Assembly (NCBI GenBank): GCA_017407375.1
Contig: JAFQWT010000175.1
Location: 1 to 11,874, forward strand
Direction: 5' to 3'
DNA length: 11,874 bases
DNA from: Clostridia bacterium
GTDB lineage: Bacteria; Bacillota; Clostridia; Oscillospirales; CAG-272
Under the pieces are notes generated by a model that ran no database searches, was not told the origin of the DNA, and saw only the letters and a program-made list of their open reading frames with translations. This document shows, one piece after another, positions 1-5,650 of this stretch. A program made the position numbers and the translations under genes. Numbering within the stretch: position 1 is the first letter of the stretch; every line of letters begins with the position of its first letter.

Positions 1-1528
1 GGTTTAAGGCCGCCACGTATTCACGCAGGGCATCAAAGCCCGCCTCCTCCAGCTGCTCCCAGGAGAGGGCGGCATCAAAATTCCATTCCCCCCTCTGCCC
101 GTATTCGGTGCCCATAAACAAAAGCTTTTTTCCCGGAAAGGTCATCAAAAAGAGCAGCGCCGTGCGGACGGTGCGGTCCTTGGCCGCCTCCTCCCCCTCG
201 ATCTTTCCAAACAGTGAGCGCTTGCCGTGCACCACCTCATCGTGTGAGACGGGGAGCACGTACCGCTCCTTAAAGGCGTAGGTGATGGGAAAATTGAGGG
301 CCGTGTGGTGGGTGGTGCGCCCCCCTCCGTCCATGGAGAGATAGGCGAAAAGGTCGTTGGCAAAGCCCATATTCCACTTCATATCAAACCCAAGGCCGCC
401 CTCCTCCGTCGGGTGGGTGAGGAGCGGCCAGTCGGTCGATTCCTCCGCCACCATCAGGGCCTCGGGCACGCTCTTGTGAACGGCATCGTTCAGCTGACGG
501 AAGAACTCCATCGCGGCGCGGTTCTTGTTATCCCCCTCGGCGCTTGGCACCCATTCTCCGGGGCGGCGGTCATAATCGAGATACAGCATGGAGGAAACGG
601 CATCGACCCGCAAGCCGTCCACGTGGTATTCCCTCAGCCAGAAAAGCGCCGAGGAGATGAGAAAGCTGCGCACCTCGGGGCGGGAAACGTCAAAGTAGCG
701 CGTCCCCCACGAGGTCTCCCGCTTCCATTCCTCGGGGTATTCGTAAAGCGGGCCGCCGTCAAACTCGTAAAGTCCCCAGGCATCCTTCGGGAAATGGGCG
801 GGGACCCAGTCAAGGATCACGCCGACCCCGCCCGCGTGCAGCCTGTCCACGAGGGCGCAAAGCTCCGTCGGCGTGCCAAAGCGCGAGGTGGGGGCGTAAT
901 ATGCGCCCACCTGATACCCCCAGGAGGCGTCGTAGGGATACTCGGAAACAGGCAAAAGCTCCACGTGGGTGTAGCCCATATACTTCACGTAAGCAAGGAG
1001 CGCCTCGCCCAACTCCCCATACGAAAGGTACGTGCCGTCCTCCCGCCGCAAAAATGAGCCGAGATGCACCTCGTAAATGTTGAGGGGACGGCAATCGACG
1101 CCCCCCTCCTTTGCGGCGGCACGGCGGGCGGCCAGATAGTCACCGTCCTCGAAGGCATAGGAAGGAAGTCCCACAAGGAGCGAGGCGCCGTCATCACCGC
1201 CTCGGGAGGCAAAGGCGTACGGATCCCCCTTGAGGCGGGAGGTGCCGCCCGCGGTGATGCGAAATTTATAGGCCGCACCGGTAAGGTCGCGCGAGTCCTC
1301 AAGGATCATCTCAAAGACCCCTCCCTCGGTGATGCGGGTCAGGGGGATCCCCTCCCCCCAGCCGCAAAAGTCCCCCACAAGAGAGACCCCCTCTGCGTGG
1401 GGCGCAAAGGTGCGGAAGGTATAGCGGTAGCCGCCCTCGGTCTTTTCCGCATGAGCACCAAGATAGCGGTACGCATCGTCCGCCGTCCCCGCGTGAAAGC
1501 GGGCGGCTGCCCCTTCATTTTCCGTCAT
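1..1528 (-). CDS. glgB: 1,4-alpha-glucan branching enzyme GlgB, 3' end missing
   Basis: GlgB cuts alpha-1,4 glucan chains and rejoins the piece through an alpha-1,6 bond, making the branches of glycogen in the cytoplasm. The 509 codons visible include an N-terminal CBM48-like domain (about residues 20-95, with VGDFCGWGEG) and the GH13 barrel. All four GH13 signature regions are present: DWVPAH at 240-245, GLRVDAV with the expected nucleophile D309, VAEES with the expected acid/base E362, and VSHDE with D430. Family members are usually 610-730 residues, so roughly the last 100-200 residues (end of barrel and C-terminal beta domain) lie outside the window. The ATG at 1526-1528 has GGAGG 7 nt upstream and overlaps the yabQ stop as ATGA, so translation is probably coupled to yabQ. 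The link to sporulation genes is unusual: no other glycogen gene is visible, although glgC, glgD or glgA could follow outside the window. The enzyme call is very secure. Confidence 0.95.
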   Translation of the reverse strand, partial: MTENEGAAARFHAGTADDAYRYLGAHAEKTEGGYRYTFRTFAPHAEGVSLVGDFCGWGEGIPLTRITEGGVFEMILEDSRDLTGAAYKFRITAGGTSRLKGDPYAFASRGGDDGASLLVGLPSYAFEDGDYLAARRAAAKEGGVDCRPLNIYEVHLGSFLRREDGTYLSYGELGEALLAYVKYMGYTHVELLPVSEYPYDASWGYQVGAYYAPTSRFGTPTELCALVDRLHAGGVGVILDWVPAHFPKDAWGLYEFDGGPLYEYPEEWKRETSWGTRYFDVSRPEVRSFLISSALFWLREYHVDGLRVDAVSSMLYLDYDRRPGEWVPSAEGDNKNRAAMEFFRQLNDAVHKSVPEALMVAEESTDWPLLTHPTEEGGLGFDMKWNMGFANDLFAYLSMDGGGRTTHHTALNFPITYAFKERYVLPVSHDEVVHGKRSLFGKIEGEEAAKDRTVRTALLFLMTFPGKKLLFMGTEYGQRGEWNFDAALSWEQLEEAGFDALREYVAALN

Positions 1529-2151
1529 ACGTCTCCCTCCCCCGTTTCCTCTTGTGAAAGCGCCGCCTCACGGCGGCGGCCGAGCCGCCTCACGGAAAGC
1601 TCTGCCACCGCACGCCTTACGTAGCGGCGCGACGTGCTCTTAGTATAGGACCTTTTTTGCTTTTTTATCAAAGCGCCGCCTGCTTTAATCAGGCAAGAAA
1701 GGAAGCGCCTTCCGATACCAAAAAGCACGCTAAGGGGCGGCATCAGTAAAAAGAGAGTGAGATAGCGTACAAGCTCCCCAAGGAAGGAGAGCAGGGAGAA
1801 AAAGGGACGCCCGAGCGTTTTCTTCCAAAGCCAAGCCCCAAAAGCACACCCCAAAAAAGCGAAAAGGCGGGGAATGCCGTCATTGGTCGCATAAAAAAAG
1901 ACCGAAAATACGATCGAAACGAAAAGGGCGCCGAAAAGGTCACCAAGGTGACGGAAAAGCTTCGGTAAGGCGGGTGCCGACAAAAAGCGGTAGGGCGCCG
2001 CGGCCCGGGGCAGGCGCCAGCGCCCAAGGGGGCCTTTCCCCGCCGCCGAGGGATAGAGCGCCCCCGCCAGCAGGGCACGCCCTTGCCAAAGCGCGTACAG
2101 CCCCGCTCCCAGCCCCACAGAAAGCAGGGCAAGGCGCATAAGCTGCCACAT
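1525..2151 (-). CDS. yabQ: Spore cortex biosynthesis protein YabQ
   Basis: YabQ is a small membrane protein of the mother cell; in Bacillus subtilis it is needed for cortex formation and localises to membranes around the forespore. The 208-residue product, close to the usual 200 or so, has a hydrophobic N-terminal segment (about residues 4-22), a longer hydrophobic stretch around 70-105 containing the family-like NDGIPRLFAFLG, and further segments to about residue 155. It ends in a strongly basic tail rich in Arg and Lys. Identity rests on this pattern plus its place directly after yabP. The frame is open further upstream, but only two starts have a ribosome site: this ATG (GGAGG at 2157-2161, 5 nt away) and a GTG at 2161-2163 (GGGAGG at 2169-2174, also 5 nt away) that would add four residues. 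Longer versions would overlap yabP heavily and are unlikely. The stop overlaps the glgB start. Confidence 0.85.
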   Translation of the reverse strand: MWQLMRLALLSVGLGAGLYALWQGRALLAGALYPSAAGKGPLGRWRLPRAAAPYRFLSAPALPKLFRHLGDLFGALFVSIVFSVFFYATNDGIPRLFAFLGCAFGAWLWKKTLGRPFFSLLSFLGELVRYLTLFLLMPPLSVLFGIGRRFLSCLIKAGGALIKKQKRSYTKSTSRRYVRRAVAELSVRRLGRRREAALSQEETGEGDV

Positions 2152-2156
2152 AGAGA

Positions 2157-2161
2157 CCTCC
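2157..2161 (-). promoter_or_regulatory. Ribosome binding site favouring the yabQ ATG
   Basis: GGAGG lies 5 nt before the ATG at 2149-2151. A second site, GGGAGG at 2169-2174, lies 5 nt before the in-frame GTG at 2161-2163. The two are equally spaced, so the start cannot be settled by ribosome-site strength; ATG is chosen on codon preference. Confidence 0.6.
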
Positions 2162-2164
2162 ACG

Positions 2165-2449
2165 TTATCCTCCCAAACGGCGGAAGAAGCGCCCCTTACC
2201 GTGGCTGCCCTCCCCGTAGATAAGGGCCGAGACCTTCCCCTCAACCGCGACCTCCCCCGCCTCAAGGAGGAGCTTGGTCACACGCAGGCCCTCCCCCTCC
2301 ACGGTGAGCGGCCCAAGCGCGGTCTCAAGGACAACGGCGCCCTCATCAAAGCTTATGACCGAGGTAATGCCGTCCAGCGTTACCCGTTCCCTGTTCTTGA
2401 GCGCGAGCGAATGCTTCCGCTCGGCAGAAAAGATCTCTTGCTGTCCCAT
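2165..2449 (-). CDS. yabP: Sporulation protein YabP
   Basis: YabP belongs to the YabP/YqfC family of small proteins made in the mother cell under sigma-E; no enzymatic function is established. The 94-residue product matches the family in length and layout. An N-terminal HSLALKNRERVTLDGI leads to SVISFDEGAVVLETALG and then two short glycine-punctuated beta segments (LTVEGEGLRV and VAVEGKVSALIY). There is no signal peptide or clear membrane helix. The ATG at 2447-2449 is chosen because AAAGGAG sits 7 nt upstream and the family match begins just after it. A longer open frame, up to 2602, would run back through two terminators and the rqcP stop and is not credible. The gene stands 115 nt after rqcP, behind tandem terminators and a sigma-E-like promoter, and is 13 nt before the yabQ ATG. 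Confidence 0.93.
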   Translation of the reverse strand: MGQQEIFSAERKHSLALKNRERVTLDGITSVISFDEGAVVLETALGPLTVEGEGLRVTKLLLEAGEVAVEGKVSALIYGEGSHGKGRFFRRLGG

Positions 2450-2456
2450 ATAGCCA

Positions 2457-2463
2457 CTCCTTT
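2457..2463 (-). promoter_or_regulatory. Ribosome binding site of yabP
   Basis: AAAGGAG on the minus strand lies 7 nt upstream of the ATG at 2447-2449 and fixes the yabP start. It is only a few bases downstream of the predicted transcription start, so the leader would be very short, around 17 nt. Confidence 0.8.
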
Positions 2464-2473
2464 CATCGGTAAA

Positions 2474-2502
2474 AGTATATGTCAAAGGCGGCGGCGATAT
2501 GA
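2474..2502 (-). promoter_or_regulatory. Predicted sigma-E-type promoter of yabP-yabQ-glgB
   Basis: The minus strand reads TCATATC (2502 to 2496), a 14-nt spacer, then CATATACT (2481 to 2474). The sigma-E consensus as I recall it is about KMATATT, 13-15 nt, CATACAnT, so the -35 matches six of seven positions and the -10 seven of eight. The -10 ends 24 nt before the yabP ATG. Sigma-E control of yabP and yabQ is known in Bacillus subtilis. No sigma-A alternative works: a TTGACA at 2480-2485 lacks a -10 at the right distance. This is a match by eye, not an experiment. Confidence 0.65.
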
Positions 2503-2530
2503 AAAAAGGCATTGCCGATGCGGCAATGCC
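2502..2530 (-). terminator. Second of two tandem intrinsic terminators after rqcP
   Basis: On the minus strand a perfect 10-bp stem GGCATTGCCG / CGGCAATGCC with a 3-nt loop (2508-2530) is followed by six T (2507-2502). It lies about 10 nt past the first terminator. Its T-run touches the -35 element of the predicted yabP promoter. Confidence 0.88.
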
Positions 2531-2534
2531 AAAG

Positions 2535-2561
2535 AAAAAAAGGAACGGCAGACCGTTCCTT
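2535..2561 (-). terminator. First of two tandem intrinsic terminators after rqcP
   Basis: On the minus strand a 9-bp stem AAGGAACGG / CCGTTCCTT (2553-2561 with 2540-2548) and 4-nt loop is followed by five T (2539-2535). It begins 3 nt after the rqcP stop codon and would end the HU-rqcP transcript. Confidence 0.9.
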
Positions 2562-2564
2562 AGA

Positions 2565-2813
2565 TTACTGTTCGGAAAGCACCTCGTACATTTCGGCGGC
2601 ATCCGCCTTTTTGGTGCTGTCCTTGATGGAGGTCACGCGGACGCGGAGAGTCTTCGAGCCGAAGGTGATCTCGATCTCGTCCCCCTCCTTCACGTCATAA
2701 GACGCCTTGGCGGGCCGCCCGTTTACAGAAACGTGCGACCCGTCACAGGCCTCATTGGCCACCGTGCGTCTTTTGATGATGCGCGAGACCTTGAGGTATT
2801 TGTCAAGGCGCAT
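2565..2813 (-). CDS. rqcP: S4-domain ribosome quality-control factor RqcP (YabO)
   Basis: RqcP is a small S4-fold RNA-binding protein that works with RqcH on stalled 50S subunits, helping to add C-terminal alanine tails to nascent chains. The 82-residue product is nearly all S4 domain: the opening MRLDKYLKVSRIIKRRTVAN is the classical S4 helix pair with its basic face, and SHVSVNGRPAKASYDVKEGDEI is the beta-turn part with the NGR motif. Length agrees with the 80-90 residues of Bacillus subtilis YabO. The start is the only sensible Met. It lies 5 nt after the HU stop without a clear ribosome site of its own, which suggests coupling to HU translation. Another small S4 protein (HslR type) cannot be excluded by sequence, but the position between mazG/HU and yabP supports YabO/RqcP. 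Tandem terminators follow directly. Confidence 0.9.
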   Translation of the reverse strand: MRLDKYLKVSRIIKRRTVANEACDGSHVSVNGRPAKASYDVKEGDEIEITFGSKTLRVRVTSIKDSTKKADAAEMYEVLSEQ

Positions 2814-2818
2814 TACGA

Positions 2819-3094
2819 TCAGGCGTTGACCTTATCCTTCAGAGCCTGGCTGGCAGAGAACGCGGGGCGCTTGCAAGCAGCGATCTGGATCTTGGCACCG
2901 GTGGAGGGGTTGCGGCCCTCACGAGCGGCCTGCTCCTTGGCCTCAAAGGTACCAAAGCCGATGACCTGAACCTTGTCACCGTCAGCAAGAGCGGCAGTAA
3001 TGGCGGCGAAGACGGCCTCAACGGCAACCTCCGCATCCTTCTTCTTCATCTTGGTCTCCTTCGCGACAACATCGATGAGCTGAGTCTTGTTCAT
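2819..3094 (-). CDS. hup: HU-family nucleoid DNA-binding protein
   Basis: HU is the abundant dimeric protein that bends and compacts DNA. The 91-residue product has the standard length and order: N-terminal helix pair starting MNKTQLIDVVAKETKMKKKD, the GFGTF turn at 46-50, and the DNA-binding arm with REGRNPSTG at about 58-66, the conserved proline of which intercalates into DNA. The arm's later part (IQIAACKRPAFSASQALKD) carries a Cys and a Ser where many HU proteins have other residues, including a usual Lys. An in-frame ATG four codons upstream (3104-3106) is rejected because the only purine-rich tract, AAAGG, abuts it with no spacing, whereas the same tract is at usable distance from the chosen ATG. 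The gene has its own vegetative-type promoter and is followed 5 nt later by rqcP. HU in this place, between mazG and the S4 gene, is common in Clostridia. Confidence 0.95.
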   Translation of the reverse strand: MNKTQLIDVVAKETKMKKKDAEVAVEAVFAAITAALADGDKVQVIGFGTFEAKEQAAREGRNPSTGAKIQIAACKRPAFSASQALKDKVNA

Positions 3095-3309
3095 AACAAT
3101 TTCCATCCTTTGCATTAAAATTTTGGATACGAGCATACCTTAACGTACGCTTTTTCTGGTTTTATTATACCATGTTTGTCTATATTTTGCAAGACTTTTC
3201 AATAAAATTGCAAAAAGTTGTACAATTTGCACAGTTTTTAACGAAAAATGAACTTTTTGGGCGCTTGTTTTAATGCAAAATAACAAGAAAATGTCAAAAA
3301 CACCTTACA
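3095..3309. other. AT-rich spacer between spoVB-mazG and HU
   Basis: This 215-nt stretch holds no gene. It is far poorer in G+C than the flanking genes and contains the HU promoter, the HU leader and the U-run of the upstream terminator. An 8-bp palindrome TTGTACAA (3218-3225), flanked by GCAAA and TTTGC, sits about 25 nt upstream of the -35. It could be an operator, but AT-rich DNA gives such palindromes by chance. Confidence 0.7.
3164..3192 (-). promoter_or_regulatory. Sigma-A-type promoter of HU-rqcP
   Basis: On the minus strand TTGCAA (3192-3187), a 17-nt spacer and a perfect TATAAT (3169-3164) form a strong vegetative promoter. The TG one base before the -10 makes it an extended -10 type. 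Transcription should start near 3157, giving a leader of about 60 nt before the HU ATG. The region upstream to about 3290 is rich in A and T tracts and may act as an UP element. Confidence 0.88.
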
Positions 3310-3319
3310 TTACAAGGCG
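3296..3319 (-). terminator. Weak intrinsic terminator overlapping the spoVB-mazG stop
   Basis: On the minus strand CGCCTT (3319-3314) can pair with AAGGTG (3306-3301), one pair being G-U, around a 7-nt loop that contains the TAA stop (3312-3310). Five T follow (3300-3296). The stem is short, so termination may be partial. It is the only candidate end for the long rel-to-mazG operon. Confidence 0.55.
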
Positions 3320-3996
3320 TTTTCCTTTGCCTTGATATCCTCAAAAACCCCTTGGATCTCATGGGAAAGTGCCTCCTCCGACACAACGCCGTGGGAGTGG
3401 AAGGCGGCAACGGCGGCAAGCAGGAAGCGGCCGGCGGCGGCCGCCTTGTCCTTGGCGTCAGCCACCCCCGAAAGGCGTACGATCTCCTCCTGGAGGGCCG
3501 AGGGCACCGCGGGGGCCGCGGGCTCTCCCTCACACTTTTCTATCACCTTCTCGGCCCGTAGGAGCGCGGGGAGGGCGCGGGGGATCGAGCCGACGCGCTC
3601 AGTGAGCGTATCGCGGTGCTTTTCACGGCTTTTGCTGCTCTCCCACGAGGAGAGCGTCTCCTCGGCCGAGGCATCGCCAAAGACGTGGGGATGGCGGAGG
3701 ATCATCTTTTCGCTTTCCTTGCGGGCCACCGCCTCCATACCAAAGCCTCCCCGCTCCCGTTCCAGCTCGGCATGGAAAAGGATCTGGAGCAGAAGGTCGC
3801 CAAGCTCCTCACAAAGGTCCTCGGCACTTCCCGTCTCCAAGGCCTCCAGCACCTCATAGGTCTCCTCGATAAGATAGCGTGAGAGCGTTTCGTGCGTTTG
3901 GGCGCGGTCCCAGGGACAGCCGTCCTCAGCACGCAGGCGGCGCACCACCTGCAAAAGCTCTTCGTATGCAAGGTTTTCTTTACTTTCCTCTTTCAT
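3310..3996 (-). other. mazG: MazG part of the fusion, with possible internal start at Met547
   Basis: An in-frame ATG at 3994-3996 begins exactly where free MazG proteins begin and would give a 228-residue protein, against roughly 260 in well-known MazG. Upstream lies AGGAAAAGAG (4014-4005): its AGGA is 14 nt away, too far to be ideal, while its GAG is 8 nt away. The stretch 3971-4040 has only 21 G or C in 70 bases by hand count, as expected around a translation start with little mRNA structure. So a free MazG may be made as well as, or instead of, the fusion. MazG clears abnormal NTPs, and in Escherichia coli it affects ppGpp levels, which is of note because rel heads the same operon. Confidence 0.6.
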
Positions 3997-5634
3997 GGGT
4001 AATTCTCTTTTCCTGATAAAATGGTGTTTTGAAAGAAATTGCGAGAGGCGCTCCCCGCGCGGCAGGAGGCGCACCTCGGCCTCGCTCACCCCGCCAAGCC
4101 AAAGGACCGAGGGGAGGTAGACGAGGACGGCCACCACCACCGCAAGGGCAAGGGCGGGTGCCTCCCCAAGCCCTAGGGTAAGCGCGTAAGTGCCCGCCGC
4201 CCCCAGGGCCGCAAGCAGCGCGCCGAGCGCCGGAGGGGCAAGGAGCGAGAAGGGCTCGGGCGTGAGGGAGGTATCGCGATAGATAAAATAGAAATTCAAA
4301 AGGAGGGCGGAAAGGTAAAAAAGCAGCGTGCCGACGGGCGCCGCCAAAGGGCCGAGGGCCGGTGTCAGCCCGAGGACGGCCACGACCTTGACAACAACGC
4401 CAAGGAGCATTGAGATCATGGGGCGCGCCTGCTTTTTGTAGGCCTGGAGCACCGCGTTGGTAATGGCGAGAAGCCCCAAGGGCACCACGGCAATGGCCAA
4501 GACCGAAAGGAGCCCGCCCGCGTTCTCTGCCATATCGCGGTCACCGAGGAAAAGGACCGAAAGGATCGGCCTTGCCAGGGCCGAGAGGCCAAAGGCGGAG
4601 GGAAAGGCAAGCAGGGCCGCCGTGCGAAGCGCCGCCCCCACGGTCGCGGCGGCATCCCCCTCCCTGCCCTCGGTGCGGGCGGCGGTGATATAGGGGACAA
4701 TGGCCGATGTGATCGGGTAGATGAGAACGGCGGGCAGATTAAAGAGCGTGATCGCCCCCGTGGAATAGTCGGAAAAGACCGCCTTGGCCCGCGCGGCATC
4801 CCCGTAATACGAGGTAAGGAGCGGGCGCATCAGCTGGGTGTCAATGAGCGAGGAAAGACTCATCACCCCCGAGCCGATCGCGATCGGCACGGCGACGGAA
4901 AGCAAGCGGCGAAGGATCGCACCGTTGCCAAGGTCGCACTCCCGTCCCTCGGAGAGGGGGGTGAGCGCCTTTCCCGAAAAGCGGGTATAGGCCACCGCCA
5001 GATACAGCGCCCCAAGGGCGATCCCCACCGTGATGGCAAGCACGGAGTAGCCCGCCGCCAAGGGCGTGCCCCCCTCGGTCAGGCGGAGGACCAGACGAAC
5101 AAGAAACAGGCCAAGCGCCATCTTGCCAAGGGCCTCGATCACCGTGGAGACGGCGGTCGGGCGCAGAAGGCCAAAGCCCTGGAAATAGCCGCGAAAAACG
5201 CTGGAAAGGCAGATAAAGAAAAGCGCGGGGGCGATCGCCAGAAGGCAAAGATAGGAGTCCCCGCCGGAGTTGGCGTTGGCAATGGGGTGGGCCAAGAGAA
5301 AAAGAAGAAGCGTCCCAAGCCCCCCGACCAGCGCCAGCGTAACCAGCGACACGCGGAAAATGCGGCGGACGCGTTCTCCCCTCCCCTCGGTACGCGCCTC
5401 CGAAATGAGGACGGAGACCGCCACGGGGATCCCTGCTGTGGATATCATGTAAAGTAGAGTATACACCGAGTAGGCGGTATTGACGTTGGCCATCTCATCC
5501 CCCAGCCAGCGATTGAGGGGGACCTTATAGAGAAAGCCGAACACCTTGACAAGGAGGTTCGCCAGCGTCAGAAGGAGAACTCCGTTAAGAAGTGTCGCGC
5601 CGCGGCGCCCGCGTCCCTTGGCTTCCTTTTTCAT
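3310..5634 (-). CDS. spoVB: SpoVB-type MOP flippase fused in frame to MazG NTP pyrophosphohydrolase
   Basis: Residues 1-546 form a multi-helix MOP-superfamily flippase. The N-terminus is family-typical (KVFGFLYKVPLNRWLGDE; YTLLYMISTAGIPVAVSVLISEA), many hydrophobic segments follow, and it ends near LLPRGERLSQFL, as SpoVB proteins do. SpoVB supports cortex synthesis and is thought to move lipid-linked precursors. Residues 547-774 are a MazG, which hydrolyses NTPs to NMP and pyrophosphate. It has DGCPWDRAQTHETL, the metal site EETYE (E590, E591, E594) and EELGD (E610, D613). The second MazG repeat (about 685-774) has lost key acidic residues. Both proteins are usually separate neighbours; here no stop separates them. 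Both ends of a 14-helix MOP protein face the cytoplasm, so the fusion is topologically possible. GGAGGT lies 5 nt before the ATG. Another MOP member is possible, but gene context favours SpoVB. Whether one or two proteins are made is open. Confidence 0.88.
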   Translation of the reverse strand: MKKEAKGRGRRGATLLNGVLLLTLANLLVKVFGFLYKVPLNRWLGDEMANVNTAYSVYTLLYMISTAGIPVAVSVLISEARTEGRGERVRRIFRVSLVTLALVGGLGTLLLFLLAHPIANANSGGDSYLCLLAIAPALFFICLSSVFRGYFQGFGLLRPTAVSTVIEALGKMALGLFLVRLVLRLTEGGTPLAAGYSVLAITVGIALGALYLAVAYTRFSGKALTPLSEGRECDLGNGAILRRLLSVAVPIAIGSGVMSLSSLIDTQLMRPLLTSYYGDAARAKAVFSDYSTGAITLFNLPAVLIYPITSAIVPYITAARTEGREGDAAATVGAALRTAALLAFPSAFGLSALARPILSVLFLGDRDMAENAGGLLSVLAIAVVPLGLLAITNAVLQAYKKQARPMISMLLGVVVKVVAVLGLTPALGPLAAPVGTLLFYLSALLLNFYFIYRDTSLTPEPFSLLAPPALGALLAALGAAGTYALTLGLGEAPALALAVVVAVLVYLPSVLWLGGVSEAEVRLLPRGERLSQFLSKHHFIRKRELPMKEESKENLAYEELLQVVRRLRAEDGCPWDRAQTHETLSRYLIEETYEVLEALETGSAEDLCEELGDLLLQILFHAELERERGGFGMEAVARKESEKMILRHPHVFGDASAEETLSSWESSKSREKHRDTLTERVGSIPRALPALLRAEKVIEKCEGEPAAPAVPSALQEEIVRLSGVADAKDKAAAAGRFLLAAVAAFHSHGVVSEEALSHEIQGVFEDIKAKENAL

Positions 5635-5650
5635 ACCGCACCTCCGTGGA

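Noticed and set aside
305..1624. Plus-strand open frames of 250 and 186 codons across glgB
   Set aside because: They lie opposite conserved GH13 motifs and have Pro/Arg/Gly-rich sequence typical of antisense frames in G+C-rich genes.
1525..2265. Longer YabQ version of 246 residues
   Set aside because: The extra N-terminus overlaps yabP by about 100 bases, is Arg-rich and unlike YabQ; two ribosome sites point to starts at 2151 or 2163.
2457..2485. TTGACA at 2480-2485 as the -35 of a sigma-A promoter for yabP
   Set aside because: The positions 16-18 nt downstream hold the ribosome site AAAGGAG, not a TATAAT-like -10.
2165..2602. Longer YabP version starting at 2602
   Set aside because: It would translate through two intrinsic terminators and the end of rqcP; the ATG at 2449 has a good ribosome site and matches the family start.
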